64,000 nucleotides of DNA from Segatella copri. GTDB lineage: Bacteria; Bacteroidota; Bacteroidia; Bacteroidales; Bacteroidaceae. A model generated the notes under the pieces. The model had not been told where the DNA came from. It saw only the letters and a program-made list of their open reading frames with translations, and made no database searches. Position numbers and translations under genes: made by a program. Positions within the stretch are counted from its first letter, which is position 1. Every line of letters begins with the position of its first letter. The DNA lies in assembly GCF_019249655.2 (NCBI RefSeq), contig NZ_CP137557.1:1-64000 (forward strand), in the 5' to 3' direction. Below are positions 27,138-36,400 of this stretch, piece by piece.

Positions 27138-27238
27138 TTGATAGTTTATAGTTTGTAGTTTATAGGCTTAGTTTATAGGCTATTAAGTGATTTGAAATTC
27201 AGGTTAGATAAAATACGAAAAAGGAGGGTGTGTCATTA

Positions 27239-27417
27239 TTCATCGGATTACGCGGAATAAACGGAACCTTAACCGCCTTCCTCGGATTACTCACGGATTT
27301 TAAACGGAAACTCGACCTGGCGGTCGTGGCGATACCCCCTAAAGCAGGAATGCGAATGCGCTAGCCCAATGGCCGTAAGGCCAAATCCGTTTAAATTCCG
27401 TGCGTAATCCGATGAAG
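27239..27417. repeat. 179-bp element with 15-bp terminal inverted repeats
   Basis: TTCATCGGATTACGC (27239-27253) is perfectly inverted at 27403-27417, with further internal inverted pieces around TTTAAACGGA / TCCGTTTAAA. On each side lies the same 11-mer GAGGGTGTGTC (27224-27234 and 27441-27451) in direct orientation, the right copy forming half of a terminator. There is no coding potential. The 506-base gap 27138-27643 holds this element, two terminators and an ATTGGCTAAA hairpin. Confidence 0.8.
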
Positions 27418-27439
27418 AAAAACGATGAAGAAACAAAAT

Positions 27440-27480
27440 AGAGGGTGTGTCTTGGACTTTTGACACACCCTCTTTTTTTT
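27440..27480 (+). terminator. Terminator downstream of uxuA
   Basis: GAGGGTGTGTC (27441-27451) pairs with GACACACCCTC (27462-27472), followed by eight T. Confidence 0.85.
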
Positions 27481-27497
27481 ATGCTGATTTTATGGTT

Positions 27498-27581
27498 ATT
27501 GGCTAAATGTACCACTTATTTTTGCCAATAATGCTTAAAAATATGTATTATTGGCTAAAAGTTATATAAGATTTAGCCAAT
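27498..27581. repeat. ATTGGCTAAA repeat cluster with hairpin
   Basis: ATTGGCTAAA occurs at 27498-27507 and 27550-27559, and its exact complement TTTAGCCAAT at 27572-27581, with a shorter inverted copy TTTGCCAAT at about 27521-27529. The second and third form a 10-bp stem with a 12-base loop. It could be a protein-binding site or RNA structure in the convergent gap. Confidence 0.6.
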
Positions 27582-27587
27582 AAAGAA

Positions 27588-27631
27588 GGCTCAGGGGAGA
27601 TTGTCCGTGGATAAACAATCTCCCCTGAGCC
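27588..27631 (-). terminator. Terminator of the small lipoprotein gene
   Basis: On the minus strand a perfect 17-bp stem (GGCTCAGGGGAGATTGT with its complement) is followed by TTCTTTATT, 13 bases after the stop of the 27644-28063 gene. Confidence 0.8.
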
Positions 27632-27643
27632 CTAATCATTGCT

Positions 27644-28063
27644 TTATTCCTTTGTTTTGAGCTCCACTTCCTCCACATATTTCACTAATGAATCCTTGCC
27701 GTTGAGCAGGTAGTAATCCACTCTAACCACGTGGTTGATATCGGCATTACCCTTCACCTTCACGTGGCGGGTCTTGCCGAATATCATTGTGTCGCGACGG
27801 GAAGGGTAGGAGATCAGCTGGATGATGTCCTTGGTAGAACCGCTTCCTATGTAGTAGATGCCCACGCTATCCTTGATGGCTTTCATTGCAGCCATCTTCG
27901 CCGTCTTCTTGGCATGGATGGCAGCGGTATCTTCCGGATAGAACTCGCTGGCAGCTACCGTGTCGCCGTCGTGCTGATCGGGTGCAAACTTGCAGCTTGT
28001 GCCCATCGTCGTGATAAAGGAAGTTGCAGCCAAGGCTGCCACAAAGTATAATATCTTCTTCAT
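27644..28063 (-). CDS. Small putative lipoprotein, function unknown
   Basis: A 139-residue protein that I do not recognise. A signal sequence (MKKILYFVAALAATSF) leads to a Cys in TMGTSCKF (about 24), a weak lipobox. A Lys/Ala-rich helix (AAIHAKKTAKMAAMKAIKD, about 47-65) is followed by beta-rich sequence with YYIGSGSTKDIIQLISYPSR, YYLLNG and a charged end. It has its own promoter (28151-28158, minus strand) and a strong terminator, so it is transcribed alone, divergently from the GH115 gene. It is probably a periplasmic or membrane-attached protein; nothing in it points to catalysis. Confidence 0.7.
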   Translation of the reverse strand: MKKILYFVAALAATSFITTMGTSCKFAPDQHDGDTVAASEFYPEDTAAIHAKKTAKMAAMKAIKDSVGIYYIGSGSTKDIIQLISYPSRRDTMIFGKTRHVKVKGNADINHVVRVDYYLLNGKDSLVKYVEEVELKTKE

Positions 28064-28150
28064 TTTATCTCTTTTCTTTGTTATTTCTTATCTTTCTTTT
28101 TAAAAACCGTTTTTGCTTCTGTCTTTATTCGCCAGATGCGTTATCGGCTG

Positions 28151-28158
28151 CAAAAGTA
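28151..28158 (-). promoter_or_regulatory. -7 box of the small lipoprotein gene
   Basis: TACTTTTG on the minus strand fits TAnnTTTG, about 88 bases before the start codon. Confidence 0.5.
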
Positions 28159-28198
28159 CAAAAAATAACTCGAAAAGCCATACCTTTAAATGCAATGA

Positions 28199-28264
28199 TT
28201 GATGAATTTTACTGCTTTTTGATGAATTTTACGCATTCCAATTTATTGATTAGTATTACCTTTG
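28199..28264 (+). promoter_or_regulatory. Promoter and candidate operator of the GH115 gene
   Basis: TTGATGAATTTTAC occurs twice in direct orientation (28199-28212 and 28219-28232), 20 bases apart, just upstream of the expected -33 position. TACCTTTG (28257-28264) is the -7 box. Two direct half-sites one helical face apart next to a promoter look like the binding site of a dimeric activator, perhaps an AraC-type or HTCS regulator encoded elsewhere. Confidence 0.55.
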
Positions 28265-28303
28265 CAGAAGAAAATGCAAATAACCTTTAAATGATGGATA
28301 TAA

Positions 28304-30745
28304 ATGAGATATAAAAAGATATTATTCGCAGGTCTGGCTGCATGGATGAGCCTATCATCATTTGCCTTCGACCTCAAGACTGAAAGCCAGGTGGTTATAA
28401 AAGGAGATACCATGCAGATGGCACCTGTGGCTAAGACTGCACTGAAAATGTTGCAGGGCGACATCAAGAAGGTGCTGGGAAGTGAGATGAAACTGCAGAT
28501 GGCTTCTCTCGGCAAGACTTCTGATAAGAATGAATCTTCTGAGGGAAGTTCTGATAAGAACATCATCATTCTTTCTAAGGATGCTGCAGCCTTCGCTTAC
28601 AAGAAGGAGGCGTTTCAGATAAAAGCAGAGAATGGCAACCTATATATAAAAGGTAGCGACGACCACGGACTCGCCTACGGCATCCTGGAAGTTTCCAGAT
28701 TGCTGGGCGTATCGCCTTGGGAATGGTGGGCGGATGCCAAGCCGAAGCATCTCGACGGTTTCAATCTGAAGGATGGCTATCGCAACGAGCAGGCGCCATC
28801 GGTGGAGTTCCGCGGCATCTTCATCAACGATGAGGATTGGGGCTTGATGCCATGGTCGGGCAAGACCTACGAGCCATCGGATATCAAGGGGCATATCGGC
28901 CCGAAGACCAATGCCCGCATCTTCGAGCTGCTGCTCCGTCTTCGTGCCAACACCTATTGGCCAGCGATGCACGAATGCACCAAGCCTTTCTTCCTGACTC
29001 AGGGCAACAGAGAGGTGGCTCAGCAGTATGGCATCTACATAGGCGGTTCCCATTGCGAGCCGATGGCTTCGAGCACGGCTGGCGAATGGCCGGCAAGAGG
29101 CAAGGGACAGTATGACTTTGTGCATAACAGGGGAAACGTGCTCCAGTTCTGGGAAGACAGAGTGAAGGAGGTGGCTGGTCAGCCTATCCTCTACACCATA
29201 GGTATGCGAGGCGTACACGACGGAGCGATGCAGGGAGCCAAGACCGTGAAGGAGCAAAAAACAGTATTAGATAGCGTCTTGAAGGCGCAGAGAGGGTTAT
29301 TGGGAAAATATGTGGAGAAGGATGTGACGCAGGTGCCTCAGCTGTTCGTGCCTTACAAGGAGGTGCTCGACGTGTATCATGCAGGCTTGCAGGTGCCGGA
29401 GGACGTGTGCCTGGTATGGTGTGACGACAATTACGGAATGGTGCGCCACTTTCCTACAGCCGCAGAGGGTGCCCGCAAGGGTGGCAACGGCATCTACTAC
29501 CACGTGAGTTACTGGGGCCGTCCGCACGATTACCTCTGGCTCGGCACCTTCTCGCCATCGGTGATGTATCAGCAGATGTCGATGGCTTGGCACAAGGGCA
29601 TCCAGAAGTTTTGGATTCTGAACGTGGGCGACATCAAGCCTGCCGAGTATCAGATAGAACTCTTCCTGGATATGGCGTGGAACATGAACAGCATCTATCC
29701 GGGCGACAGTGCCGACAAGGATCTGCTGCCTAATAATGATTGGCTGGCTCAGCACGAGATGAACTTCTGGACCCGCGAGTTCGGCAAGCAGTTGGCAGAG
29801 AAGATGCTGCCTGTGATGCAGGAGAGCTATCGTCTGGCATACATCCGCAAGCCGGAGTTCCTGGGCAACACGAGATGTGAGGAAAGAGACAAGAAATACA
29901 GCATTATCAGCGACCTACCTTGGAGCGAGCAGTATATCAACGCCCGCCTGGCAGATTACAAGGAGCTGGCAGATGAATCTGAGAGAATTGAAAAGATGCT
30001 CAACAAGGCGATAGCCAAAGGCAATCTGCCTAAGGAGCGAAAGGATGAGTTCTATCAACTATTCAAATATCCCGTGCAGGCAGCTGCCCAGATGAACAAT
30101 AAGTTGCTCTATGGGCAGCTGGCCCGCCACGGAAAGGAAACATCCAAGGACTGGGGCGCAGGATATTGGGCCAAGAGCGATGCGGCATACGACAGCATCG
30201 TGAGCCTGACCAAGATTTACAACCAGGGGTATTACAACCACGGCAAGTGGAACGGAATCATGGATTTTGAGCCTCGCAAGCAGCCGGTGTTCCGCCGCGT
30301 GCCGCATACGGAGGCTACCCAGCCGATGGTGAAAATGCCTGAATATATTGCGAAATGGAACGCCACAGATGCCACCGTGGGCAATCCTGCCGCATGGTAT
30401 GGATTGGGCTACGAAGGCAAGGCGGCTGGCATAGTCAGAAATCAGGAAATAGGTTTTGCTTTCGAAGGTAGGAAGGTGAAGGGTGATTCGGTTACCATCG
30501 AAGTTCGTTGGGTTCCGACTCATCCTGTGGATAACAAGTTACGGTTCGCTCTCTCGCTGGATGGTGGAAATCCTGTCGTCAAGGAGTATCAGACTAAGGG
30601 AAGAAGCGAGCTGTGGAAGGTGAACACCCTGCAATGCCAGGCTCGTGTGTGCATCCAGCTGCCCATCACCAAGCGGAAGAAACATCTCCTCAGCATCAAG
30701 GCTCTGGATGATGGTATGGTCTTAGACCAAGTATATCTGTATTGA
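28304..30745 (+). CDS. GH115 xylan alpha-1,2-glucuronidase
   Basis: An 813-residue secreted family 115 glycosidase that removes (4-O-methyl)glucuronic acid side chains from xylan. It has a signal peptide (about 1-21, SSFA), an N-terminal alpha/beta domain (about 25-150), and the central catalytic barrel with the family stretches FRGIFINDEDWGLMPW, NTYWPAMHEC, GGSHCEPM, VWCDDNYGMVR and YYHVSYWGRPHDYLWL. A helical part follows, and a C-terminal beta-domain (about 670-813, ending LDDGMVLDQVYLY). It is slightly shorter than many GH115 enzymes, with one C-terminal accessory domain. It is not in a SusCD locus here; the nearby uxuB-uxuA operon would use the glucuronate released. Confidence 0.93.
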   Translation: MRYKKILFAGLAAWMSLSSFAFDLKTESQVVIKGDTMQMAPVAKTALKMLQGDIKKVLGSEMKLQMASLGKTSDKNESSEGSSDKNIIILSKDAAAFAYKKEAFQIKAENGNLYIKGSDDHGLAYGILEVSRLLGVSPWEWWADAKPKHLDGFNLKDGYRNEQAPSVEFRGIFINDEDWGLMPWSGKTYEPSDIKGHIGPKTNARIFELLLRLRANTYWPAMHECTKPFFLTQGNREVAQQYGIYIGGSHCEPMASSTAGEWPARGKGQYDFVHNRGNVLQFWEDRVKEVAGQPILYTIGMRGVHDGAMQGAKTVKEQKTVLDSVLKAQRGLLGKYVEKDVTQVPQLFVPYKEVLDVYHAGLQVPEDVCLVWCDDNYGMVRHFPTAAEGARKGGNGIYYHVSYWGRPHDYLWLGTFSPSVMYQQMSMAWHKGIQKFWILNVGDIKPAEYQIELFLDMAWNMNSIYPGDSADKDLLPNNDWLAQHEMNFWTREFGKQLAEKMLPVMQESYRLAYIRKPEFLGNTRCEERDKKYSIISDLPWSEQYINARLADYKELADESERIEKMLNKAIAKGNLPKERKDEFYQLFKYPVQAAAQMNNKLLYGQLARHGKETSKDWGAGYWAKSDAAYDSIVSLTKIYNQGYYNHGKWNGIMDFEPRKQPVFRRVPHTEATQPMVKMPEYIAKWNATDATVGNPAAWYGLGYEGKAAGIVRNQEIGFAFEGRKVKGDSVTIEVRWVPTHPVDNKLRFALSLDGGNPVVKEYQTKGRSELWKVNTLQCQARVCIQLPITKRKKHLLSIKALDDGMVLDQVYLY

Positions 30746-30775
30746 AATTAGGTTAGATTTTAGGTTATAAATACA

Positions 30776-30826
30776 AAAAAACTCCCATGGCTCGCTGCTG
30801 AAGCTTGTCATGGGAGTTCTTTTTTC
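30776..30826. terminator. Bidirectional terminator between GH115 and GH94 genes
   Basis: AACTCCCATG pairs with CATGGGAGTT. A-rich sequence precedes it and CTTTTTTC follows, so it has a U-tail on both strands. Confidence 0.85.
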
Positions 30827-33322
30827 TTACATTTCAACCACCACTTCGTGCTTGCCTTCCAGGCAAGGAACGATGGTGCCTGCGATGGCTTTGCCATCCA
30901 CTGTAATCTGCTTCACGCCTTTCTCCCTTCCTTCTGGGTTCTTTACCACGATGTGGTATTCGCCACCACGGAACTTGCGGGTTACCTCGTACTCATGGGC
31001 GGTGCTTGGCAGACATGGGTCGATGTTCAATCCCTCGTAATCTGGTTTGATGCCGAGGATGAACTCCGACACGGTGTACCACATCCAGGCGGCAGTGCCT
31101 GTTAACCATGAGTTCTTGCCTTCGCCTGGCTTGGCAGCATCCTTGCCGGCTACCATCTGGCAGTTTACGTATGGCTCCACCTTGTGCAGGGTCTGATACT
31201 TCTCCTCTACATAGCTTGGCAGAATCTTGGTATAATGATTCCAGGCATCATTGCCACGTCCGGCAACGGTTTCGCCGATGATGACCCAAGGATTGTTGTG
31301 GCAGAAGATGCCGGCATTCTCCTTGTAACCTTCCGGATAGGATGAAATCTCGCCCATCTCTACATGATAGGTGGTGTAGGCTGGGTTGTTCAGCACCATT
31401 CCGTGTTCGCATTCCAGGCGCTCCTTGGCACTGTCCAATGCCTTGGCGCAGAGACCTTCTTCCAGTCCGATGCCAGCCATGGTACACCAGCCCTGACTCT
31501 CGATGAAGATCTTGCCTTCCTCGTTCTCATCACTACCAATCTTGTTGCCGAAGAAATCGTAAGCGCGGAGGAACCATTCACCGTCCCATCCATGCTGCTT
31601 CACAGCCTCGTTCATCTCATCTACAGCCTGCTGCATGCGCTCGGCTTCTACGAGATAATCTTCCTCGGCAAGTCCGGCGATAGTGCCTTCATGGCTGTTC
31701 GCGGCTTCCTTGGCAAGCTGCTTGCACAGAGCCACGTAGTCCTTTCCGGTAACAACGAACAGACCGGCTATCATCAGGCTCTCTGCCTTGCTGCCTTCGC
31801 CCTTGTTCTCGGTGGTCTGGAAACTCTCGTTAGGATCCCAGGAGAAGCAGTTCAGGTTCAGACAGTCGTTCCAGTCGGCTCTGCCGATGAGTGGAAGCTT
31901 ATGCGGACCCAGGTTGTTGATAACATGGTTCATCGAAATCTTCAGATGTTCAAAGAGACTCACCTCGCTGCCTGGCTGGTTGTCGAAAGGCACCTGCTCT
32001 GAGAGGATGGAGAAGTCGCCCGTTTCCTTGATATAGGCCACGGTGCCGAAAATGAGCCAGCATGGGTCGTCGTTGAAACCGCCACCTATGTCGTTGTTGC
32101 CACGCTTGGTGAGTGGCTGATACTGGTGATAGCAACCACCGTCTGGGAACTGGGTGCTGGCGATGTCGATGATGCGCTGGCGGGCACGGGTAGGAATCTG
32201 ATGCACGAAGCCTACGAGGTCCTGGTTGGAATCGCGGAAGCCCATGCCTCTGCCGATGCCGCTCTCGAAGAAACTTGCCGAACGCGACATGCAGAAGGTA
32301 ATCATGCACTGATACTGGTTCCAGATGTTCACCATGCGGTCTAACTTGTCGTTGCCGCTCTTCACGGTGAAGATGTTCAGCAGGTTATCCCAGTACTGGT
32401 TGAGTTCAGCAAAGGCTGCATCCACCTTTTCGGTGGTATCAAGCTTGGCGATAAGCTGATGAGCCTTCTCCTTGTTGATTACCTTCTTGGCGCTAAACTT
32501 CTTGTCCTGCTCGTTCTCCACATAGCCCAGCAGGAAGATGAGGTCGCGGCTCTCGCCTGGCTGCAGGGTAACCTCGATATAATGAGATGCGATAGGGCTC
32601 CATCCGTGGGCAAAACTGTTGCGTGGCTTGCCTTCCATCACGGCTTCCGGCTCAGCAAACTCGTTGTAGAGTCCGATGAAGCTCTCGCGGTCGGTATCGT
32701 AGCCCTGAATCTCGGTATTCACTGTGTAGAAAGCATAGTGGTTGCGGCGCTCACGATATTCGGTCTTGTGATAGATGGTAGAACCCTCTATCTCTACTTC
32801 GCCCGTTGAGAAGTTGCGCTGGAAGTTCTCCATATCGGTGGCTGCATTCCAGAGGCACCATTCGGCAAAGGAGAATACCTTGAGGGTCTTCACCTCCTGC
32901 GACTGGTTCTTCAGCGTCATCTTCTGCACCTCTGCCCAGGTGTGCAGTGGCACGAAGAAGAGCACACTTGCCTCCACGCCGTTCTTGCTGCCCGTGATGC
33001 GGGTATAGTTCATGCCGTGGCGGCACTCGTAGCTGTCGAGCGGTGTCTTGCAAGGTTTCCACCCTGGGTTCCATACGGTATCGCCATCCTTGATGTAGAA
33101 ATAGCGACCGCCGTTATCCATCGGCACACCGTTGTAGCGGTAACGGGTGATGCGACGGAACTTGGCATCCTTGTAGAAGGAATAACCACCTGCTGTGTTT
33201 GAGATGAGCGAGAAGAAATCCTCGTTACCCAAATAGTTGATCCAAGGCCATGGAGTCTTTGGATCTGTAATCACGTACTCGCGATTGGCGTCATCAAAAT
33301 GACCGTACTTTTTCTCTACCAT
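30827..33322 (-). CDS. cbp: GH94 cellobiose phosphorylase
   Basis: An 831-residue family 94 enzyme that phosphorolyses cellobiose to glucose 1-phosphate and glucose in the cytosol, saving ATP. No signal peptide. I start it at the ATG at 33322 ([17 protein letters not shown]); a frame 19 codons longer opens upstream but overlaps the promoter. Family features are the N-terminal beta-sandwich ([19 protein letters not shown]), then the (alpha/alpha)6 barrel with [13 protein letters not shown] and the phosphate/acid region [13 protein letters not shown], which fits cellobiose phosphorylases. It may handle cellobiose from the GH5/GH3 beta-glucan locus, although the two are 9 kb apart. Cellodextrin or chitobiose phosphorylase are less likely alternatives. 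Confidence 0.92.
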   Translation of the reverse strand: MVEKKYGHFDDANREYVITDPKTPWPWINYLGNEDFFSLISNTAGGYSFYKDAKFRRITRYRYNGVPMDNGGRYFYIKDGDTVWNPGWKPCKTPLDSYECRHGMNYTRITGSKNGVEASVLFFVPLHTWAEVQKMTLKNQSQEVKTLKVFSFAEWCLWNAATDMENFQRNFSTGEVEIEGSTIYHKTEYRERRNHYAFYTVNTEIQGYDTDRESFIGLYNEFAEPEAVMEGKPRNSFAHGWSPIASHYIEVTLQPGESRDLIFLLGYVENEQDKKFSAKKVINKEKAHQLIAKLDTTEKVDAAFAELNQYWDNLLNIFTVKSGNDKLDRMVNIWNQYQCMITFCMSRSASFFESGIGRGMGFRDSNQDLVGFVHQIPTRARQRIIDIASTQFPDGGCYHQYQPLTKRGNNDIGGGFNDDPCWLIFGTVAYIKETGDFSILSEQVPFDNQPGSEVSLFEHLKISMNHVINNLGPHKLPLIGRADWNDCLNLNCFSWDPNESFQTTENKGEGSKAESLMIAGLFVVTGKDYVALCKQLAKEAANSHEGTIAGLAEEDYLVEAERMQQAVDEMNEAVKQHGWDGEWFLRAYDFFGNKIGSDENEEGKIFIESQGWCTMAGIGLEEGLCAKALDSAKERLECEHGMVLNNPAYTTYHVEMGEISSYPEGYKENAGIFCHNNPWVIIGETVAGRGNDAWNHYTKILPSYVEEKYQTLHKVEPYVNCQMVAGKDAAKPGEGKNSWLTGTAAWMWYTVSEFILGIKPDYEGLNIDPCLPSTAHEYEVTRKFRGGEYHIVVKNPEGREKGVKQITVDGKAIAGTIVPCLEGKHEVVVEM

Positions 33323-33367
33323 TGTTTTTTTAATGTTTATTTTTAGGTAATTTATATTATTTTGGTG

Positions 33368-33427
33368 CAAAGATAGCAAAAAGTTTCAGCTTAAAGGTTA
33401 GAAAACAGATATTTTTTTGTATTTTTG
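33368..33427. promoter_or_regulatory. Divergent promoter pair (GH94 minus, alpha-2-macroglobulin plus)
   Basis: TATCTTTG on the minus strand (33368-33375) serves GH94. TATTTTTG on the plus strand (33420-33427) serves the alpha-2-macroglobulin-like gene. Both fit TAnnTTTG. Confidence 0.6.
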
Positions 33428-33482
33428 CACTAGAAAGTTTGATGTTTAACAGGTTATAATTAACATAATATACAGTTGGCTT

Positions 33483-36400
33483 ATGAAAAGATACATTCTA
33501 ACACTCATCATTGCCGTTTTTGCCTTGATGCAAGCAGCGGCACAGACATACGACAACTTGTGGAAGCAAGCTGACATCATCGCTCGGAAGGATAAGCCTA
33601 GGAGCGAGATTGGGGTGATGAAGAAAATCATCTCCAAGGCTTCTGCGGCTAAAGACTACGGCCAGCTGCTGGCTGCTGAGATGAGGCAGATGACGCTCTG
33701 GAAAGAGATTTCTGCAGACTCACTGACGCCGAATGTGAAGCGGATGGAGGCTGAAGCTTTGAAGACAAATGACCCGATGCTGAAAGCGGTGAGATATGCT
33801 GTGCTCGGCAAGGTATATCATGATAATCCGTATGGAATAGAAGTGGATGAGGCTTCTTTGGAACAAAGGGAGGATGCTTCTTATTATCAAACTCAGCGAA
33901 AGGTAAACCTGAAGAAGAGCCGGGAGTTCTTCAAGAAAGCGATGGCGCACCCAGAGCTTCTTGCCAAGCATGCTTCTTCTGAGTATGTGCCGCTGACTCT
34001 AAAAGGGGTGGACGGAAGTTCCTTCAAGAATGATCTGCTGCATCTCATCGGTTTCGAGGCAGACAGCAAGGAGGCGTATCTGCAGCTGTACACCTATTAT
34101 AATAAGGTGGGAAATAGGGGTGCGGCTTGTCTCTGTGCCTACAAGCTCATCGAGAAATACCGCCAGGACGACGTGAGAGAGGTGAAGAAGTCGAAGTATC
34201 TGAATACCATCGACTCGCTCATCCACGTATATCAGGATATTCCGGAGGCAGGCGAACTTGCCGTGGAGCATTTCCGCTTCATGGAAGGTGCTACCGATGC
34301 CAAACCGCAGGATAAGCTCAACTATATCAACTATGCTTTGAGCCACTGGGGTGGATGGTCGAGAATGAATGTGCTGAGAAATGCACAGAAGCGACTCACT
34401 GAACCGATGTTCCGGGTGAAGGATATGCCGCAGGTATTGCGACCTGGAGAGAAGGCGTGGGTGCATCTGAACGTGCGCAATCTCCAGAACCTGAAAATCA
34501 GTATCTCCCGCCTCAATATTACGGCAGATAACGATTATAATGCGCAGGATGAGGCTATCTATAAGATGCTCCTGAAGAAGACTACGAAGCTGCATCAGAA
34601 GGATTTCAGCCGCAACTACTATGGTCGTCCGGATTACGAAGAGGTGAAGGATTCCATCGAAATCGGTGGCAATCTGCCGCTGGGTGCCTATCTGATGGAG
34701 GTAACTTCGGATAATACCGGCATCGCTCCGCAGCGACAGCTCTTCTATGTGAGCAATCTGGCGGTGATGATCCAGCAGTTGCCGGATGATAAGCATCGCT
34801 ATGTAGTGGTGAATGCTACCGATGGCCAGCCTATCGCCGGGGCGAAGATCATGCTCTATGACAGGGATTATGATGTGAAGACGGGCAAGTGGAAGAGACT
34901 GGTTCATGCCCGCTTGACTACCGATGAGAACGGCGAGGCTTACTTCAAGAATGTGGATGGAAACGTCTTGATTTCCACCAGCAATGACAAGTTTACGCCT
35001 GCCAGATACATCTATCTCAGCCGTACCCGCTATTATGAGAAGAAGGATAATGAGACTAAATATCAGGTTTATACCGATCGTGCCATCTATCGCCCGGGGC
35101 AGAAGGTACATGCCTCAGCCATTTCCTATACTGTCAAGAAGGGGTTGGATGCCAGCGTGCCAGGAAAGAGTATGGAACTGAAGTTTGTCCTGAGTGATGC
35201 CAACTGGAAGCAGGTGGCAGAACAGAAGGTTACGACCGATGAATATGGTACGGCTTCGGTAGATTTCGAACTCCCGAAGGAGGGAAAGGCAGGACAGTAT
35301 TCCATCTCCGTGAATGGTACAGCAAGCGAATATTTCAGAGTTGAGGAATACAAGCGTCCAACCTTCGAGATTACCTTCCCGAAGGTGAATGAGAAATATA
35401 ACTGGGGCGACACCGTGGTGGTGAAAGCTTCAGCAAAGACCTATGCTGGTGTGCCTGTGCAGGGTGCCAAGGTGGAGTATCAGGTGACCCGCAGAAATCA
35501 GCTCTGGTGGTGGGGCGCAGGCTCTGCCGGACAGTTGGTGAAGACAGACAGTTGCGTGACTCGTGAGGACGGAACCTTTGATGTGGAGATTCCGCTGGAG
35601 GCTTCCTTGCCAGGAAAGAACGAGGCTGATATGAGCGACTTCATGCGCCAAGCCCGTTTCTTCAACTTCGAGGTCTCAGCCATTGTCACCGACATCAGCG
35701 GCGAAAGCCACGAGGGTGTGATGAGTCTGCCTCTGGGCACCAAGCCAACCATCCTCACAGTGGATCTTCCTAAGCGTATCGAGGCCGACAGTCTGAAGAT
35801 GGTGACCTTCGCTTACCGCAATGCCAGTGGAATGCCGATTTCGAGCAGGTTGAAATATCGCATTGATGAAGGCGAATGGAAGGACGCCGAGGCGAATATC
35901 CCGGTTTCTATCAAGGAATATGCTTCTTCTGCATCATCTGCCTCTTCTTCCCTCGTTTGGAAATCTGGCGTTCATCAGTTGGAGGCAATCTGCGGACAGG
36001 ATACCCTGCAGCAGAAGTTCACCCTTTTCAGCATGAAGGATACCCATCCGGTGGAGCCAACTACCGAATGGTATTATCAGACGGCGAAGACCTTCCCTCG
36101 TGATGGCAAGCCGGTCTATATCCAGGTGGGTTCTTCGGAGAACGGAGCGCACATCGTATATTCCATCATCGCCGGCAACAAACTGCTGGAGAAAGGTGCC
36201 TGGGAGTTGGGCGACAGTATCGTGACCCTGCCTTTCACCTACAAGGAGGAATATGCGTCGGGCATTGTACTGAACTATAGTTTCGTGAAGCAAGGCAAGT
36301 GCTATACCCGGATGATGAGCATCGCCCGTCCTTTGCCTGAGAAGAAACTGAATATCGCCTGGAAGACCTTCCGCAACCGTCTGACCCCTGGACAGAAGGA

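Noticed and set aside
33323..33379. Start of the GH94 gene 19 codons further upstream
   Set aside because: The extra residues overlap the -7 box and lack similarity to the conserved GH94 N-terminus.
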